A stretch of 53,365 bases of DNA from Bacillus sp. 522_BSPC (GTDB taxonomy: Bacteria > Bacillota > Bacilli > Bacillales > Cytobacillaceae), in NCBI RefSeq assembly GCF_001076885.1, contig NZ_JVDT01000185.1, positions 1 through 53,365 of the forward strand, given 5' to 3'. The notes beneath the pieces are model-generated. The model had not been told where the DNA came from, did no database searches, and was given only the letters and a program-made list of their open reading frames with translations. Positions 8,918 through 17,010 of the stretch are shown one piece after another. A program made the position numbers and the translations under genes. Position 1 is the first letter of the stretch. Every line of letters starts with the position of its first letter.

Positions 8918-10576
8918 GGGTAAAAGGTTAAGGGAAGCAAGTGCCTCCCTATACATATCTTCCTTAGATATTTGGCTAATTATGGAGTGATCAATCGGTG
9001 CAATGCAGTTGATGTGATCCATACTATTCAGGAGAACACTTGCACTGCCTTGTAACGCCTCAATGGTAAAGTCAAACATCAGATTAATTTGTGTAATTTG
9101 TCTCCCTTCCTTGAAGGATACTCTTTCCTTGGTTATTTGGATATCCTTAACAAAAAGAGCGAGCAGTTCTTTTTTCTCTGCAGCGTCTGCTCGCTCTAAT
9201 ATGGAGTCAAGGTTCTTTAGAAGCTGTTTGAGTGCGTCTGCATCGACAGGGTCTTTGCTGACATTTAGAAGCTGTTTTTTGACATGTTCAATACGTTCTT
9301 CTATGTTAAGGAGGAAATCCTTCTGCTCCTTCATTTTCTTTTTGTAGATGTCTCGTAGTTCTGGATCATCCATTAGTAGAGAGACGAGATTATCCAGTTG
9401 CTTTTCTGTCTTTTGCTTACTTGATACAAGTCGATTTAGTTCTTCTTGAAGTGGACGTTCAGCATCAGAACGTTCTTCGTTCATCTTTTCAACTAATCGT
9501 TCAATGAAATAAGGGAGAGTTACGACACGGTTCAGCTCGTCAAGGACATATTTTTCTGCCTTATCTGCATTAATGGAGTGAGCTTGGCAAACCGTCCGTC
9601 CTTTATTTTTATATTGACCACATTGATACATTCGATAGACCTTCCCATTTTCGCCTTTTGACTTTGCAGCAACCATTCCATATCCGCAGCTTGGGCATCT
9701 AAGCAGTCTACCTAAGAAGTATGGTTTAGCAGATTGTGCGGGTCTGCGTGAGCGTTTTTGTAATTTCTCCTGGACTTGATTCCATTATGATGCCTCTATG
9801 ATTGGGGTATGTGTACCATCTACCAGTACAGGATCCGGATTCTTTCCTTGTCGTCGTCTTTCTGACCAATTCTCATGCTGATTAAAACGAATCTTCCCAA
9901 TATACATGGGATTATTTAAAATTGTTTTAACAGAAATAGTCGAGAATTCCTTATTCTTTTTTGTTTTAATACCACGTTTATTTAAGTCATACGCTATCTT
10001 CTTAAAACCATATCCTTTGTCTGCGAGGTTAAATATATCCTGCACAACTGCAGCCTCTTCCTCATTGACCACAAGCTCTTTATCAATAACATTGTATCCA
10101 AATACAATACCTCCATTCCACTTACCTTGCTTCGCTCGTTGATTCATGCCCATTTTGACACGATCAATAATAGTTGATCGTTCCATTTCGGATATTGAGC
10201 TAAGTACGGTATAGAACATCTTGCCTCCCGGAGTAGATGTATCAATACTTTCGGAGTAACTCATAAGCTGAACGTTATGACGTTCTAATGTCTCAATGAT
10301 CTCAAGAGAATCCCTTGTTTTACGAGCAAGTCGGTCAAGTTTGTAAGTAATCACTGCATCAAACTTGGTGTCTTTAGCATCTCTTAATAATCTTAGCATT
10401 TGGGGTCTGCCCTCAATACTTTTTCCACTGCGACCTTCATCAATATACTCATCGATGATTTGTATATTACGATGCTTCGCATAATCTCGAAGCAGTTGTT
10501 TCTGTGCTTCAATACTGTAACCTTCTGATGCTTGCTCTTCTGTACTTACGCGGGCGTAAATGACTCCTGTTAACAT
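8789..10576 (-). pseudogene. large serine recombinase, split by one stop codon
   Basis: The first part (10576-9788) has a resolvase/invertase domain with catalytic S11 in YARVSTEEQ, R residues in DRLARKTRD, and the start of the Recombinase domain (KGYGFKKIAYDLNKRGI). A single in-frame TAA at 9785-9787 interrupts it after TPIIEAS. The same frame then resumes with WNQVQEKLQ, a zinc ribbon (CPSCGYGM...CGQYKNKGRTVC) and a long coiled coil (about 9540-9240). Leu (TTA) would fit the stopped codon. RBS TAAGGAGG precedes the ATG. The element's share ends near 8918; beyond that the frame runs antisense into rlmH for 43 codons. It is the likely integrase at the rlmH site, inactive unless the stop is read through, suppressed or a sequencing error. 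Confidence 0.85.
8897..8917 (+). other. attL of the SCC-like element (rlmH 3' end)
   Basis: The core GAACCGTATCATAAATAA encodes GEPYHK-stop. It recurs at 34709-34729 with two differences in 21 bases, both synonymous, and more loosely at 50449-50469. This matches the known SCC insertion logic at the end of rlmH. The exact crossover dinucleotide cannot be told from the sequence. Confidence 0.85.
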
Positions 10577-10605
10577 GTAAATCCTCCTTAAAATAGAAAA
10601 GACAC

Positions 10606-10740
10606 TTATGCCTCTTCCTTTTTAGCTTCTTTTTCAACAGACTTTACGAGTACTGAGACAAACTGGTTTATAAATGCATCCCGTTTGTGTTCTTCCTGTT
10701 CAAGTGTTTCAACTAGATTATGTATCTGTATATCTTTCAT
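10606..10740 (-). CDS. 44-residue unknown protein between regulator and recombinase
   Basis: The ATG at 10740 has AAAGGAGAAAGTCA upstream, a strong RBS. The product is charged and helical (MKDIQIHNLVETLEQEEHKR at the start, KSVEKEAKKEEA at the end) with no recognisable domain. It lies 29 bases before the recombinase start and 31 bases after the XRE gene on the same strand, so it is probably co-transcribed. A small helper such as a directionality factor or antirepressor is possible but unsupported. Confidence 0.65.
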   Translation of the reverse strand: MKDIQIHNLVETLEQEEHKRDAFINQFVSVLVKSVEKEAKKEEA

Positions 10741-10771
10741 TGACTTTCTCCTTTATTAAGAGCTGTATTCG

Positions 10772-11449
10772 TTATTTTTCATCTGACAGTAAAGAGAGTA
10801 GTTCCTCAGCTGATAGAGATTTCTCAATTCCATCTAATAAGTCACTTGCTTCAACAAATGGATGTAAAGCATTTTCCTTATTAAAAGCTTCATTTTTTAA
10901 CTTAGATGTCTCAAATATAAGTCTGGATGTGAGATGAAATATATCATTATGTGAAATATCTTCTTTTAAACGAACATGAAGCAAAGGAGTAACAGATTGC
11001 TTATCATAGCAGTGGTACAGTAAAAGGCCTTTTGTGTCATTAAAAGCAAAGTAATCCTCTACGTCATCCTCATGACTTTGATCCTTATCATTTTCCGTAT
11101 CATCATCTTCCAGGAAAAAATCCTCATCATCTATATAAGTAATATCAGGTTTACCAATAGAAAATAAGTTCTCTTCTCCTTGATAGAATTCATCGGTAAC
11201 TGAATCAAGTGGTACTCTATACTCCCTCGTTAGCTTGTGGACTAGAAGAAATGAAGGGTTTTTAGAATCACCTCTTTCAATTGCTGAGATAGACTGAGGA
11301 GTAACTCCAAGACGAGATCCAAGAGAAGTTATTGTGTAATCAGATCCTTGATATTGCACCATATGTTGTCTAAAAAAACGGAGTCTACCACCTAAATTAG
11401 AGTCCTTTAAGTATTGAAAATCGTAAGAACTAATATAAATTCCGGACAT
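10772..11449 (-). CDS. XRE-family regulator of the recombinase operon
   Basis: The N-terminal helix-turn-helix (about 15-75) is of the Cro/CI type (YTITSLGSRLGVTPQSISAIERGDS), followed by a long acidic middle (EDFFLEDDDTENDKDQSHEDDVEDY) and a C-terminal helical part. The start at 11449 (MSGIYIS) follows CATAGGAGGTAATTGC; an earlier ATG 28 codons upstream lacks an RBS. It is divergent from the winged-helix gene at 11559 with 109 bases between them, and leads the operon containing the small protein and the recombinase. It probably controls both directions. No peptidase motif (HExxH, as in ImmA) is present. Confidence 0.75.
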   Translation of the reverse strand: MSGIYISSYDFQYLKDSNLGGRLRFFRQHMVQYQGSDYTITSLGSRLGVTPQSISAIERGDSKNPSFLLVHKLTREYRVPLDSVTDEFYQGEENLFSIGKPDITYIDDEDFFLEDDDTENDKDQSHEDDVEDYFAFNDTKGLLLYHCYDKQSVTPLLHVRLKEDISHNDIFHLTSRLIFETSKLKNEAFNKENALHPFVEASDLLDGIEKSLSAEELLSLLSDEK

Positions 11450-11558
11450 GCAATTACCTCCTATGAGATTATTTCTTGCTTCTAGGATAGCATTGTAGTA
11501 ATATAAATGCAAATATAATTTAATGTTATCCATTATATTTTAAATGAGGAGGGGTAGT

Positions 11559-12374
11559 ATGAGTATTCAGCTATCTAAAAATACATTTTTTGTCGATCGT
11601 ACAGTCTTCGGTACTACATTTCCTGAATTAAAAGGTGACCGACTAAGAATCTATCTGCTCATGTGCAGAGTAGTTGGAACAAACCCCAATGGTTCCTTCT
11701 TTATGAGCTTAGATTCAACTGCTAAGGAAGTTAACATCTCTATGAAACTCACTAGAAATGCCATTGAGTGGCTTTGTAGGAATTTCTTTATTAAAAAAGT
11801 CGGAAGCCGATGCCAAGTTAATGTTTATAAAGTAATGGTTGTCCCCGATTATCACTTGCCTACTGACACGTATTATTCAAACGAGCAGATTCAACGAGAT
11901 CGGGTTACAATGAAAAGCACTCAAAATGGTTACTGTGAGTTTCCAATTGAGGTAATGCAAGGATCTATCTTAAGAAATCAGACTAAATGGACAGACAGGA
12001 GGGTCAAGCTTTTAGGACAACTTTACCTTTATCACTGGATTGATATATACGGTGGTGTTGATCCAGAGGCTGCTCATTTTAAAAACAATACGATGCATAT
12101 AAGTGAACTCCTTACCTATACATTAGGTTGTCACACAAATGATATTAAACATATCGTCAAGTGGCTCCAAAGAGAAGGTTATTTAACTAGAGTTAAAACC
12201 GTATATAGAGAAAATCAAAATTCTTGTCATAAAGAATTACAATTTATTGGTGATGCAATAAAGACTAATCAGCAACCTGGTGATTTTCTTATAGATGTAA
12301 TTAGACTCACCTGTATCCCCGACTTAAAACTGAACGATGCACAAAACAGGACAGGAGGAAAGCTTGCAGTATGA
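11559..12374 (+). CDS. winged-helix DNA-binding protein of the element
   Basis: A 271-residue protein starting MSIQLSKNTFF, with GAGGAGGGG before the ATG. Two segments look like winged helices: about 45-90 (MSLDSTAKEVNISMKLTRNA...FFIKKV) and about 185-225 (HISELLTYTLGCHTNDIKHI...GYLTRV). This is the layout of plasmid or phage replication initiators or regulators. The gene overlaps the RusA-like gene by ATGA, so they are translated together. The role (replication initiation or transcription control of the excised element) is inferred. Confidence 0.5.
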   Translation: MSIQLSKNTFFVDRTVFGTTFPELKGDRLRIYLLMCRVVGTNPNGSFFMSLDSTAKEVNISMKLTRNAIEWLCRNFFIKKVGSRCQVNVYKVMVVPDYHLPTDTYYSNEQIQRDRVTMKSTQNGYCEFPIEVMQGSILRNQTKWTDRRVKLLGQLYLYHWIDIYGGVDPEAAHFKNNTMHISELLTYTLGCHTNDIKHIVKWLQREGYLTRVKTVYRENQNSCHKELQFIGDAIKTNQQPGDFLIDVIRLTCIPDLKLNDAQNRTGGKLAV

Positions 12375-13147
12375 AACAGGCAAACCCGTTACACCCACCA
12401 GAGTTAAAGATAAAAGAAAATCAAGCGGGAATGATTATGCAGTTAATACACGAGCCAAAAACACTAGAAAGGCCGTCTACAAATGATAAATTGATCCAAT
12501 ATCATTCCATGATGTATTTTCAACAGTTAATAATGAAAAAGGCACGTGCAGCACTTAGAGCAAAATCCCTCTCTATATTCAAAAATGACATAGCAGTAGA
12601 AATAGAAATTGTATCTGTTCAGTCACCTAATTCACTCAAACTAGAGTTAGTCTTGAAGTCGATCTTCGATGCATTAAATAAAAGCGTAATAACAGATGAT
12701 CATTTAATATCAAACGCTCAAGTATGGCTATATAGCGGGCAGAAGCGCTATCCTAAAACTAAAATTCATGTAAGAGTTGAAGATTTAGCTACTAGGGACT
12801 ACTTTCACTTTTCTTGTGAGATACCTGCTATTGAGAAAAGAGAAGCAGTTACATATAACATTGCTTCGACCATGCATCGCCACGCCTCGAGTGCAGCGGA
12901 GATAAAATTGATCGAGCAAGCTTTTTCTAATCTGCAAACGGGCTCTACCAAACAACATGAAATATGTCATATGCTCTTCCTGACAAGCGATCCTAAAAAG
13001 GATGTCGATAATATGCTTCTCATGTATATAGATGTATTACGTAGACAAGGCTACTTGAGTCGTGCTGATAACATCGGAATTGGCATGTACAAAAGACATG
13101 TAGACAAGAGTGATGAGCGGGTACATATTAACCTTGTATCCAAGTGA
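12371..13147 (+). CDS. tandem RusA-like Holliday-junction resolvase homologue
   Basis: The 258 residues hold two RusA-like halves. The first (about 65-140) has LELVLKSIFDALNK...TDDHLI and a following beta-rich segment (AQVWLYSGQKRYPKTKIHVRVE). The second (about 200-258) has DVDNMLLMYIDVLRRQGYL...IGIGMYKRHVDKSDERVHINL. In E. coli RusA the catalytic Asp residues are in a D-x-D-N motif and a later D-D. Here the first half keeps D109/D110 but lost D-x-D, and the second keeps D211/D213 but lost D-D (R231/A232). A composite active site is possible. The start overlaps the upstream gene (ATGA) with AGGAGGAAAG as RBS. A RusA-type enzyme would resolve recombination or replication intermediates of the element. 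Confidence 0.55.
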   Translation: MKQANPLHPPELKIKENQAGMIMQLIHEPKTLERPSTNDKLIQYHSMMYFQQLIMKKARAALRAKSLSIFKNDIAVEIEIVSVQSPNSLKLELVLKSIFDALNKSVITDDHLISNAQVWLYSGQKRYPKTKIHVRVEDLATRDYFHFSCEIPAIEKREAVTYNIASTMHRHASSAAEIKLIEQAFSNLQTGSTKQHEICHMLFLTSDPKKDVDNMLLMYIDVLRRQGYLSRADNIGIGMYKRHVDKSDERVHINLVSK

Positions 13148-13511
13148 AATGCGTATAGAAAGAACCTATATGTACCAAGTGATAAAAGAAGATTTTACAC
13201 TGTACATTGGGCAAGGAATGACAGAGTGTGTATAGATCAAAAATGAGCTATTGTTTTGAAGGTAAGTAAAAAAATCTTTCAATTCAATGTTACAATTTCG
13301 ATGTGTAAGGGATTAATACATAGTAAAACAGTATTTTGAACAACTAGATTTATTTGTATTGCAAAGGTTATTTACAAGGAAACCTGTTATATCAACGTTT
13401 AGGCATGGTTTAATGGTGGGGTTAACAGAGAAAAACGCCACTATCTTTAAAGTTAGCCCATTAAGCAAAAGATAAGAGACAGCAACAATCACTGTCTCTA
13501 TCTGATATATC
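13148..13511. other. intergenic stretch with one hairpin
   Basis: About 360 bases with no supported gene, between convergent genes. A hairpin at 13475-13499 (AGAGACAG/CTGTCTCT, 9-base loop) probably ends the radC-like gene on the minus strand (tail TATCTTTTGC) and may serve both directions. Nothing else is recognised. Confidence 0.6.
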
Positions 13512-14120
13512 TTATAAATATCCTTTTTCCTTTAAGGATACATATGACTGGGCACCTACGATGATATGATCTAAGACATCAATTCCAAGAATTTTCCCAG
13601 CCTCACTTAACCTTTTAGTTACTTCGATATCTTCACGACTAGGATCCGGCTGGCCTGATGGATGGTTATGTGCGACGATGGCACTTGCGCAGCTGCGACG
13701 GATTAAGTGTTTAAATGTTTCGCGCGGATGTACAATGGATGCATTCAATGATCCAATAAAGACAGTCTCTTTGAAGATGATCTCATTTTTTGTATTTAAT
13801 CCTAGAACCACAAAATGCTCTTGGCTAAGGTACTTCATTTCATTAAGGTAATTATAAGCATCTTCAGGTGAGCGAATGGTAAAACGGCTTTCAACAGGAC
13901 ATGGATTCATACGTGCGAGCTTTAACGCAGATAAGATTTGTTTAGCTTTTACTTTGCCGATACCATCGATTTGTAGTAACTCCTCCTCTGTAACATCAAG
14001 TAATTCCTGAATAGAAGGATACCTAGTGAAGATTTCGTTTACGACATAGCCATCTTCCTTTTCACGAATAGTTGAGGCCAGCAATAGTTTAAAAGTAACT
14101 TTATCAAATATGTTGTTCAT
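13512..14120 (-). CDS. RadC/YeeS-like JAB (MPN+) domain protein
   Basis: A 202-residue protein. The N-terminal helix-hairpin-helix (about 35-70, EEELLQIDGIGKVKAKQILSA) is followed by a RadC-type JAB domain with the metal motif AHNHPSGQPDPSRED. The start at 14120 (MNNIFDK) has TTGGAGGAAC upstream; the ATG five codons earlier has no RBS. RadC-like proteins are common on mobile elements, but despite the historical name their role in DNA repair is unproven. It is separated from the gene upstream by terminators, so it is its own unit. A broken relative occurs at 35337. Confidence 0.85.
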   Translation of the reverse strand: MNNIFDKVTFKLLLASTIREKEDGYVVNEIFTRYPSIQELLDVTEEELLQIDGIGKVKAKQILSALKLARMNPCPVESRFTIRSPEDAYNYLNEMKYLSQEHFVVLGLNTKNEIIFKETVFIGSLNASIVHPRETFKHLIRRSCASAIVAHNHPSGQPDPSREDIEVTKRLSEAGKILGIDVLDHIIVGAQSYVSLKEKGYL

Positions 14121-14149
14121 TATATGTTCCTCCAATTAGTTTAGTAGAA

Positions 14150-14180
14150 ATAAAAAAGGAGAGACGATGATCGTCCCTCC
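14150..14180 (-). terminator. minus-strand terminator
   Basis: On the minus strand GGAGGGACGA pairs with TCGTCTCTCC and is followed by TTTTTTATTTC. It lies between the gene at 14313 and radC. Confidence 0.75.
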
Positions 14181-14275
14181 AATTGAGTGAATGCTTTTGA
14201 TGCGATATACTGTTGTTAAGAATTCTAGTTGTAGATGAGTTCATTGGCGGATGAATTCATCTATTTTTGTGCAAT

Positions 14276-14311
14276 AAAAAAGCCCATCGACTGCAGATGC
14301 AATCCATGAGC
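14276..14311 (-). terminator. minus-strand terminator directly after the 14313 gene
   Basis: An imperfect stem (AGCTCATGGATTGCA with TGCAGTCGATGGGCT) is followed by TTTTTTAT on the minus strand. It starts right behind the stop codon of the upstream gene. Confidence 0.6.
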
Positions 14312-14312
14312 T

Positions 14313-15083
14313 TCATTTATTATATTGTTGCTTATCCAATTCTTTTAGCTCCTTAGAGACATCCTTTAACTGAAGTAAGTCTTGAATGAAACTAGATGCC
14401 TGCTTTTTTGTTAGTTTTGTGCTGTGATCGACTTGGTACATCATCTGCATCATCTCTTTTGCAACTTCGGGACGCATATTGAGTTCAGCGACGATGCGGA
14501 AAATTGTCTGTAACTGGTACTTTGTTGCTAGTTCGTCACCTCCTTTAATTGATAGTTGTTTTGGAAAATCTTCGATGTCTTGTGTGAAGATACCACTAGA
14601 ACGAGTTGCTGATAATACTGCATCAATCAATGCCCGTTTCTTTGCCATCTTCAAAACGGTGTTGACGATGGTAAATGGATTCTGCTGTTGGAAGGCAGCT
14701 TCTTTGCTATTGCATGATCCAAGTCCTTCAGCCTCGATAATGCCATTATCCTTTCGTATAAGTGTCATCTTTACTTCATAAGCAAATATACCAGTATTCC
14801 ATTGTTCGATGCGGTTGACCACGTCAACGGACTTTGAAAACCCAAAAACATCACAAAGTTTTTCAGCACCCGGCTTTAACAATGTTGGCTTAGAGAATCC
14901 ATCTACCATACCATAGTCAATTCCTTTTACCATTACATCGTCAACGAATGTTTGAAGTTCCTCAATACGACGTTTCGATTCTGAAGAGGAAACAACGACG
15001 TTAGGTAATGAAGATCCATTAGAGCTGTTACTACTAGAGAATGGCACGATGTTACTTATTGTTGAATGTTTATCTGTCTTCAT
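14313..15083 (-). CDS. conserved mobile-element protein, possible recombination function
   Basis: A 256-residue protein starting MKTDKHSTIS; GAAAGGAGGTGAAAA lies directly before this ATG. After a Ser/Asn-rich linker (about 12-40) comes a conserved block, GIDYGMVDGFSKPTLLKPGA and then EKLCDVFGFSKSVDV, followed by YEVKMTLIRKDNGIIEAEGLGSCNSKE and VNTVLKMAKKRALIDAVLSAT. I know this block from uncharacterised phage and element proteins near recombination genes. The motif VLKMAKKRALIDAV recalls single-strand annealing proteins of the Erf/Rad52 type, but this is not certain. It follows the 15109 gene on the same strand with 25 bases between. Confidence 0.5.
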   Translation of the reverse strand: MKTDKHSTISNIVPFSSSNSSNGSSLPNVVVSSSESKRRIEELQTFVDDVMVKGIDYGMVDGFSKPTLLKPGAEKLCDVFGFSKSVDVVNRIEQWNTGIFAYEVKMTLIRKDNGIIEAEGLGSCNSKEAAFQQQNPFTIVNTVLKMAKKRALIDAVLSATRSSGIFTQDIEDFPKQLSIKGGDELATKYQLQTIFRIVAELNMRPEVAKEMMQMMYQVDHSTKLTKKQASSFIQDLLQLKDVSKELKELDKQQYNK

Positions 15084-15108
15084 ATGATTTTCACCTCCTT
15101 TCAATGAA

Positions 15109-15627
15109 TTAGGATCTTTTTTGAATTAAATCCGCCAATTTTACTAAACCTTCCGATGTTTTATGAATAAGTAATTTGCCTGATTGATGACTAAGCTGAT
15201 TTCCTTTGCTAATAGTTTTGTTAGAAATCAATGTTGCCTTCGATACCATACTGTGTGCTGATTGAATTAATTTATCGAGATTGTGGATCACATTTAACAA
15301 AATGTCTTCACCTTTAGTTTCCATCGTAGCTGCAGCATCCTTTAATGCATTACCTATACGATCGTTCAATGAATCGTGAGTATTGAGTTCATCCTCATTC
15401 AGAGATTCAATTTCTTCTATAGCTATTTGGAGCTTACTTCTACTAACAAGTAAATGAGATAGCTTTACATAATCATTAGCCTCAATTGCACCAGCTACAT
15501 CTTCTGAGATAGAAGCATGTTTGTTTAATAGAATCTCGTGAATTTCTTTAAGCTCGAGAAAGGATTCACTTTTCTCCGTAAATAATCCTAATTTGAGTTG
15601 CTGCTCTTGCCATACATTTTCCTTCAT
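15109..15627 (-). CDS. helical unknown protein, 172 residues
   Basis: Almost entirely alpha-helical by composition (for example LLNVIHNLDKLIQSAHSMVS), with no motif I recognise. RBS TAGGAGGAAATC precedes the ATG. It is the second gene of a three-gene minus-strand group (15876 to 14313) and may assist the conserved protein downstream. Confidence 0.55.
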   Translation of the reverse strand: MKENVWQEQQLKLGLFTEKSESFLELKEIHEILLNKHASISEDVAGAIEANDYVKLSHLLVSRSKLQIAIEEIESLNEDELNTHDSLNDRIGNALKDAAATMETKGEDILLNVIHNLDKLIQSAHSMVSKATLISNKTISKGNQLSHQSGKLLIHKTSEGLVKLADLIQKRS

Positions 15628-15672
15628 AAGAGATTTCCTCCTAATTAATGTTTTTGTAAAAGATAACTCCTA

Positions 15673-15876
15673 TTATTTGTTGAAGTAGTGATAACCCTTT
15701 AAGGTCAGCTTTAGTAGTAAGCCTTCTGATTTGCTTCTCTTAAGGAGAATTAAGTCAGCATCTTCAAGTTTTAGAAGATTTACTTTTTGGATGTCGTACT
15801 TTGCTAGAAACCTAGCGGGAACCCATTTGTTTAGTTCCTTTGCCTTTAATAGAATTTTTACTAATGACTGATTCAT
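15673..15876 (-). CDS. small winged-helix-like protein, 67 residues
   Basis: RBS GAAAGGAGGATAATG lies before the ATG. The sequence has the rhythm of a compact helix-turn-helix (KELNKWVPARFLAKYDIQKVNLLKLEDADLI) followed by a beta wing (KRSKSEGLLLKLTLKGYHYF). No family name is known to me. It is first in the minus-strand group and could regulate it. Confidence 0.5.
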   Translation of the reverse strand: MNQSLVKILLKAKELNKWVPARFLAKYDIQKVNLLKLEDADLILLKRSKSEGLLLKLTLKGYHYFNK

Positions 15877-15931
15877 CTCATTATCCTCCTTTCGTATACG
15901 CTCCTCTCACCACGCATGTCGTCTCTGTAAA

Positions 15932-15969
15932 ACAAAAAACCGCCGTCTATCTCAATGGATAAACAACGG
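15932..15969 (-). terminator. minus-strand terminator upstream of the 67-residue gene
   Basis: On the minus-strand RNA CCGUUGUUUAUC pairs fully, with three wobbles, with GAUAGACGGCGG, and is followed by TTTTTTG. On the plus strand the stem has mismatches, so the minus orientation is the functional one. No gene lies between it and the BREX promoter (15970-16066), suggesting a short antisense or small RNA. That region also has a small GGGTGGGTACCCCC palindrome. Confidence 0.5.
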
Positions 15970-16066
15970 TTCATATAAAAGGGGTGGGGCATGAAACGGG
16001 TGGGTACCCCCTTACATAGATAAAACGTGGAGCTGCAAGAAATTTTTGTATATTTTTCCATCCCTA

Positions 16067-16095
16067 TTGAGTTACTAAAGTACTAGAGATAAAAT
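16067..16095 (+). promoter_or_regulatory. candidate sigma-A promoter of the BREX operon
   Basis: TTGAGT (16067-16072) and TAAAAT (16090-16095) are separated by 17 bases, about 45 bases before the first gene. It is the only good match in the gap that opens the long plus-strand operon. Confidence 0.55.
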
Positions 16096-16138
16096 AAAGA
16101 TAAAGTATAAAAAAAGTAAGAGTATTGAGGTGGCTTCC

Positions 16139-16384
16139 GTGGAAGTTAAACTATTTCAGAAAACACAGAGAGATTTAGCAGGATCGATTAATTTTGTGAT
16201 AGATAAATATTGGAATGACGAGATAGACGAAACGAAAATGATTGAATTGATTCAAAAGTTGTATATAACTAATACGCGCAAATTTGTTAAAAATGGTAAG
16301 TATACAACCATTATTCGTCAACAATGTGGAAAGAGAAGACTTGAAGTCGTTGATCAAGTTCTTAATCAAACTAACGTCATTTAA
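16139..16384 (+). CDS. small unknown protein leading the BREX operon
   Basis: About 81 residues (MEVKLFQKTQRDLAGSINFV...), basic, with no known catalytic motif. GTG at 16139 has GAGGTG six bases upstream; a GTG at 16130 is an alternative with a poorer RBS. The stop is 23 bases before brxA, so it is probably co-transcribed. Small uncharacterised proteins are known in front of BREX operons in Firmicutes; a regulator or accessory role is inferred from position only. Confidence 0.6.
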   Translation: MEVKLFQKTQRDLAGSINFVIDKYWNDEIDETKMIELIQKLYITNTRKFVKNGKYTTIIRQQCGKRRLEVVDQVLNQTNVI

Positions 16385-16407
16385 GAAGGTAAGGTGAAGG
16401 AATATAT

Positions 16408-17010
16408 ATGGAATATTCCGCAGGATTTACGAAGGAAAAATGGTCTGAAAATGAGATTGAAGTTGTTTTAAAGCTCATGTCACAAGGAAAAGTAAAAAAA
16501 GAAATATTAGATGAAGTAATGGAGCAAAATTCATTTCAGTTAAGGAGTCCAGTAAGTATTAAAAATCGCTTTAATATGGTCTACAATCGAGCAGCTGTCT
16601 TTGACGATGTAATGAAGAAACACTTTTTAAACGCAAGCGACTATGATCGGAAGGCAATGACATTATACTCATTTTTAAAAGTATATCGAATACCATTAGA
16701 GTTTTACTTAGAAGTTCTTGTATTTAAGTATGAACAGCAGGAGCCTTTATACAGTAATGACTTTCACTATTTCTTTGAAGGGAAAGCTAATGTAAGTGAA
16801 AAAGTCAGTCGTTGGAGACCCGAAACCATCAAGCGACTTGTTAGTTCATTGGTATTGTTTTTCAGGGATTCAAAGATGATTGATAAGATTGAACCAACAA
16901 AGTACCAAGTTAAACCGATATATATGAGTCAGTCATTAAAAACATATGCTGAGAGGAATGCCCCTCTATTATATTCTTTTACAATTCTAGAAAAGGTGAA
17001 TGAAGAATGA
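16408..17010 (+). CDS. brxA: BrxA (DUF1819)
   Basis: A 200-residue protein of the BrxA/DUF1819 type, recognised from its size, the segment LYSFLKVYRIPLEFYLEVLVFKY and its position as the first core BREX gene. BrxA has a DNA-binding helical fold in studied systems and is needed for full defence in some of them. The gene overlaps brxB by 4 bases (ATGA), so the two are translationally coupled. AAGGTAAGGTGAAGG precedes the start. Confidence 0.88.
   Translation: MEYSAGFTKEKWSENEIEVVLKLMSQGKVKKEILDEVMEQNSFQLRSPVSIKNRFNMVYNRAAVFDDVMKKHFLNASDYDRKAMTLYSFLKVYRIPLEFYLEVLVFKYEQQEPLYSNDFHYFFEGKANVSEKVSRWRPETIKRLVSSLVLFFRDSKMIDKIEPTKYQVKPIYMSQSLKTYAERNAPLLYSFTILEKVNEE

Noticed and set aside
15873-16061. 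62-codon minus-strand reading frame before the BREX promoter
   Set aside because: It has no ribosome binding site and runs straight through the terminator hairpin at 15932-15969.
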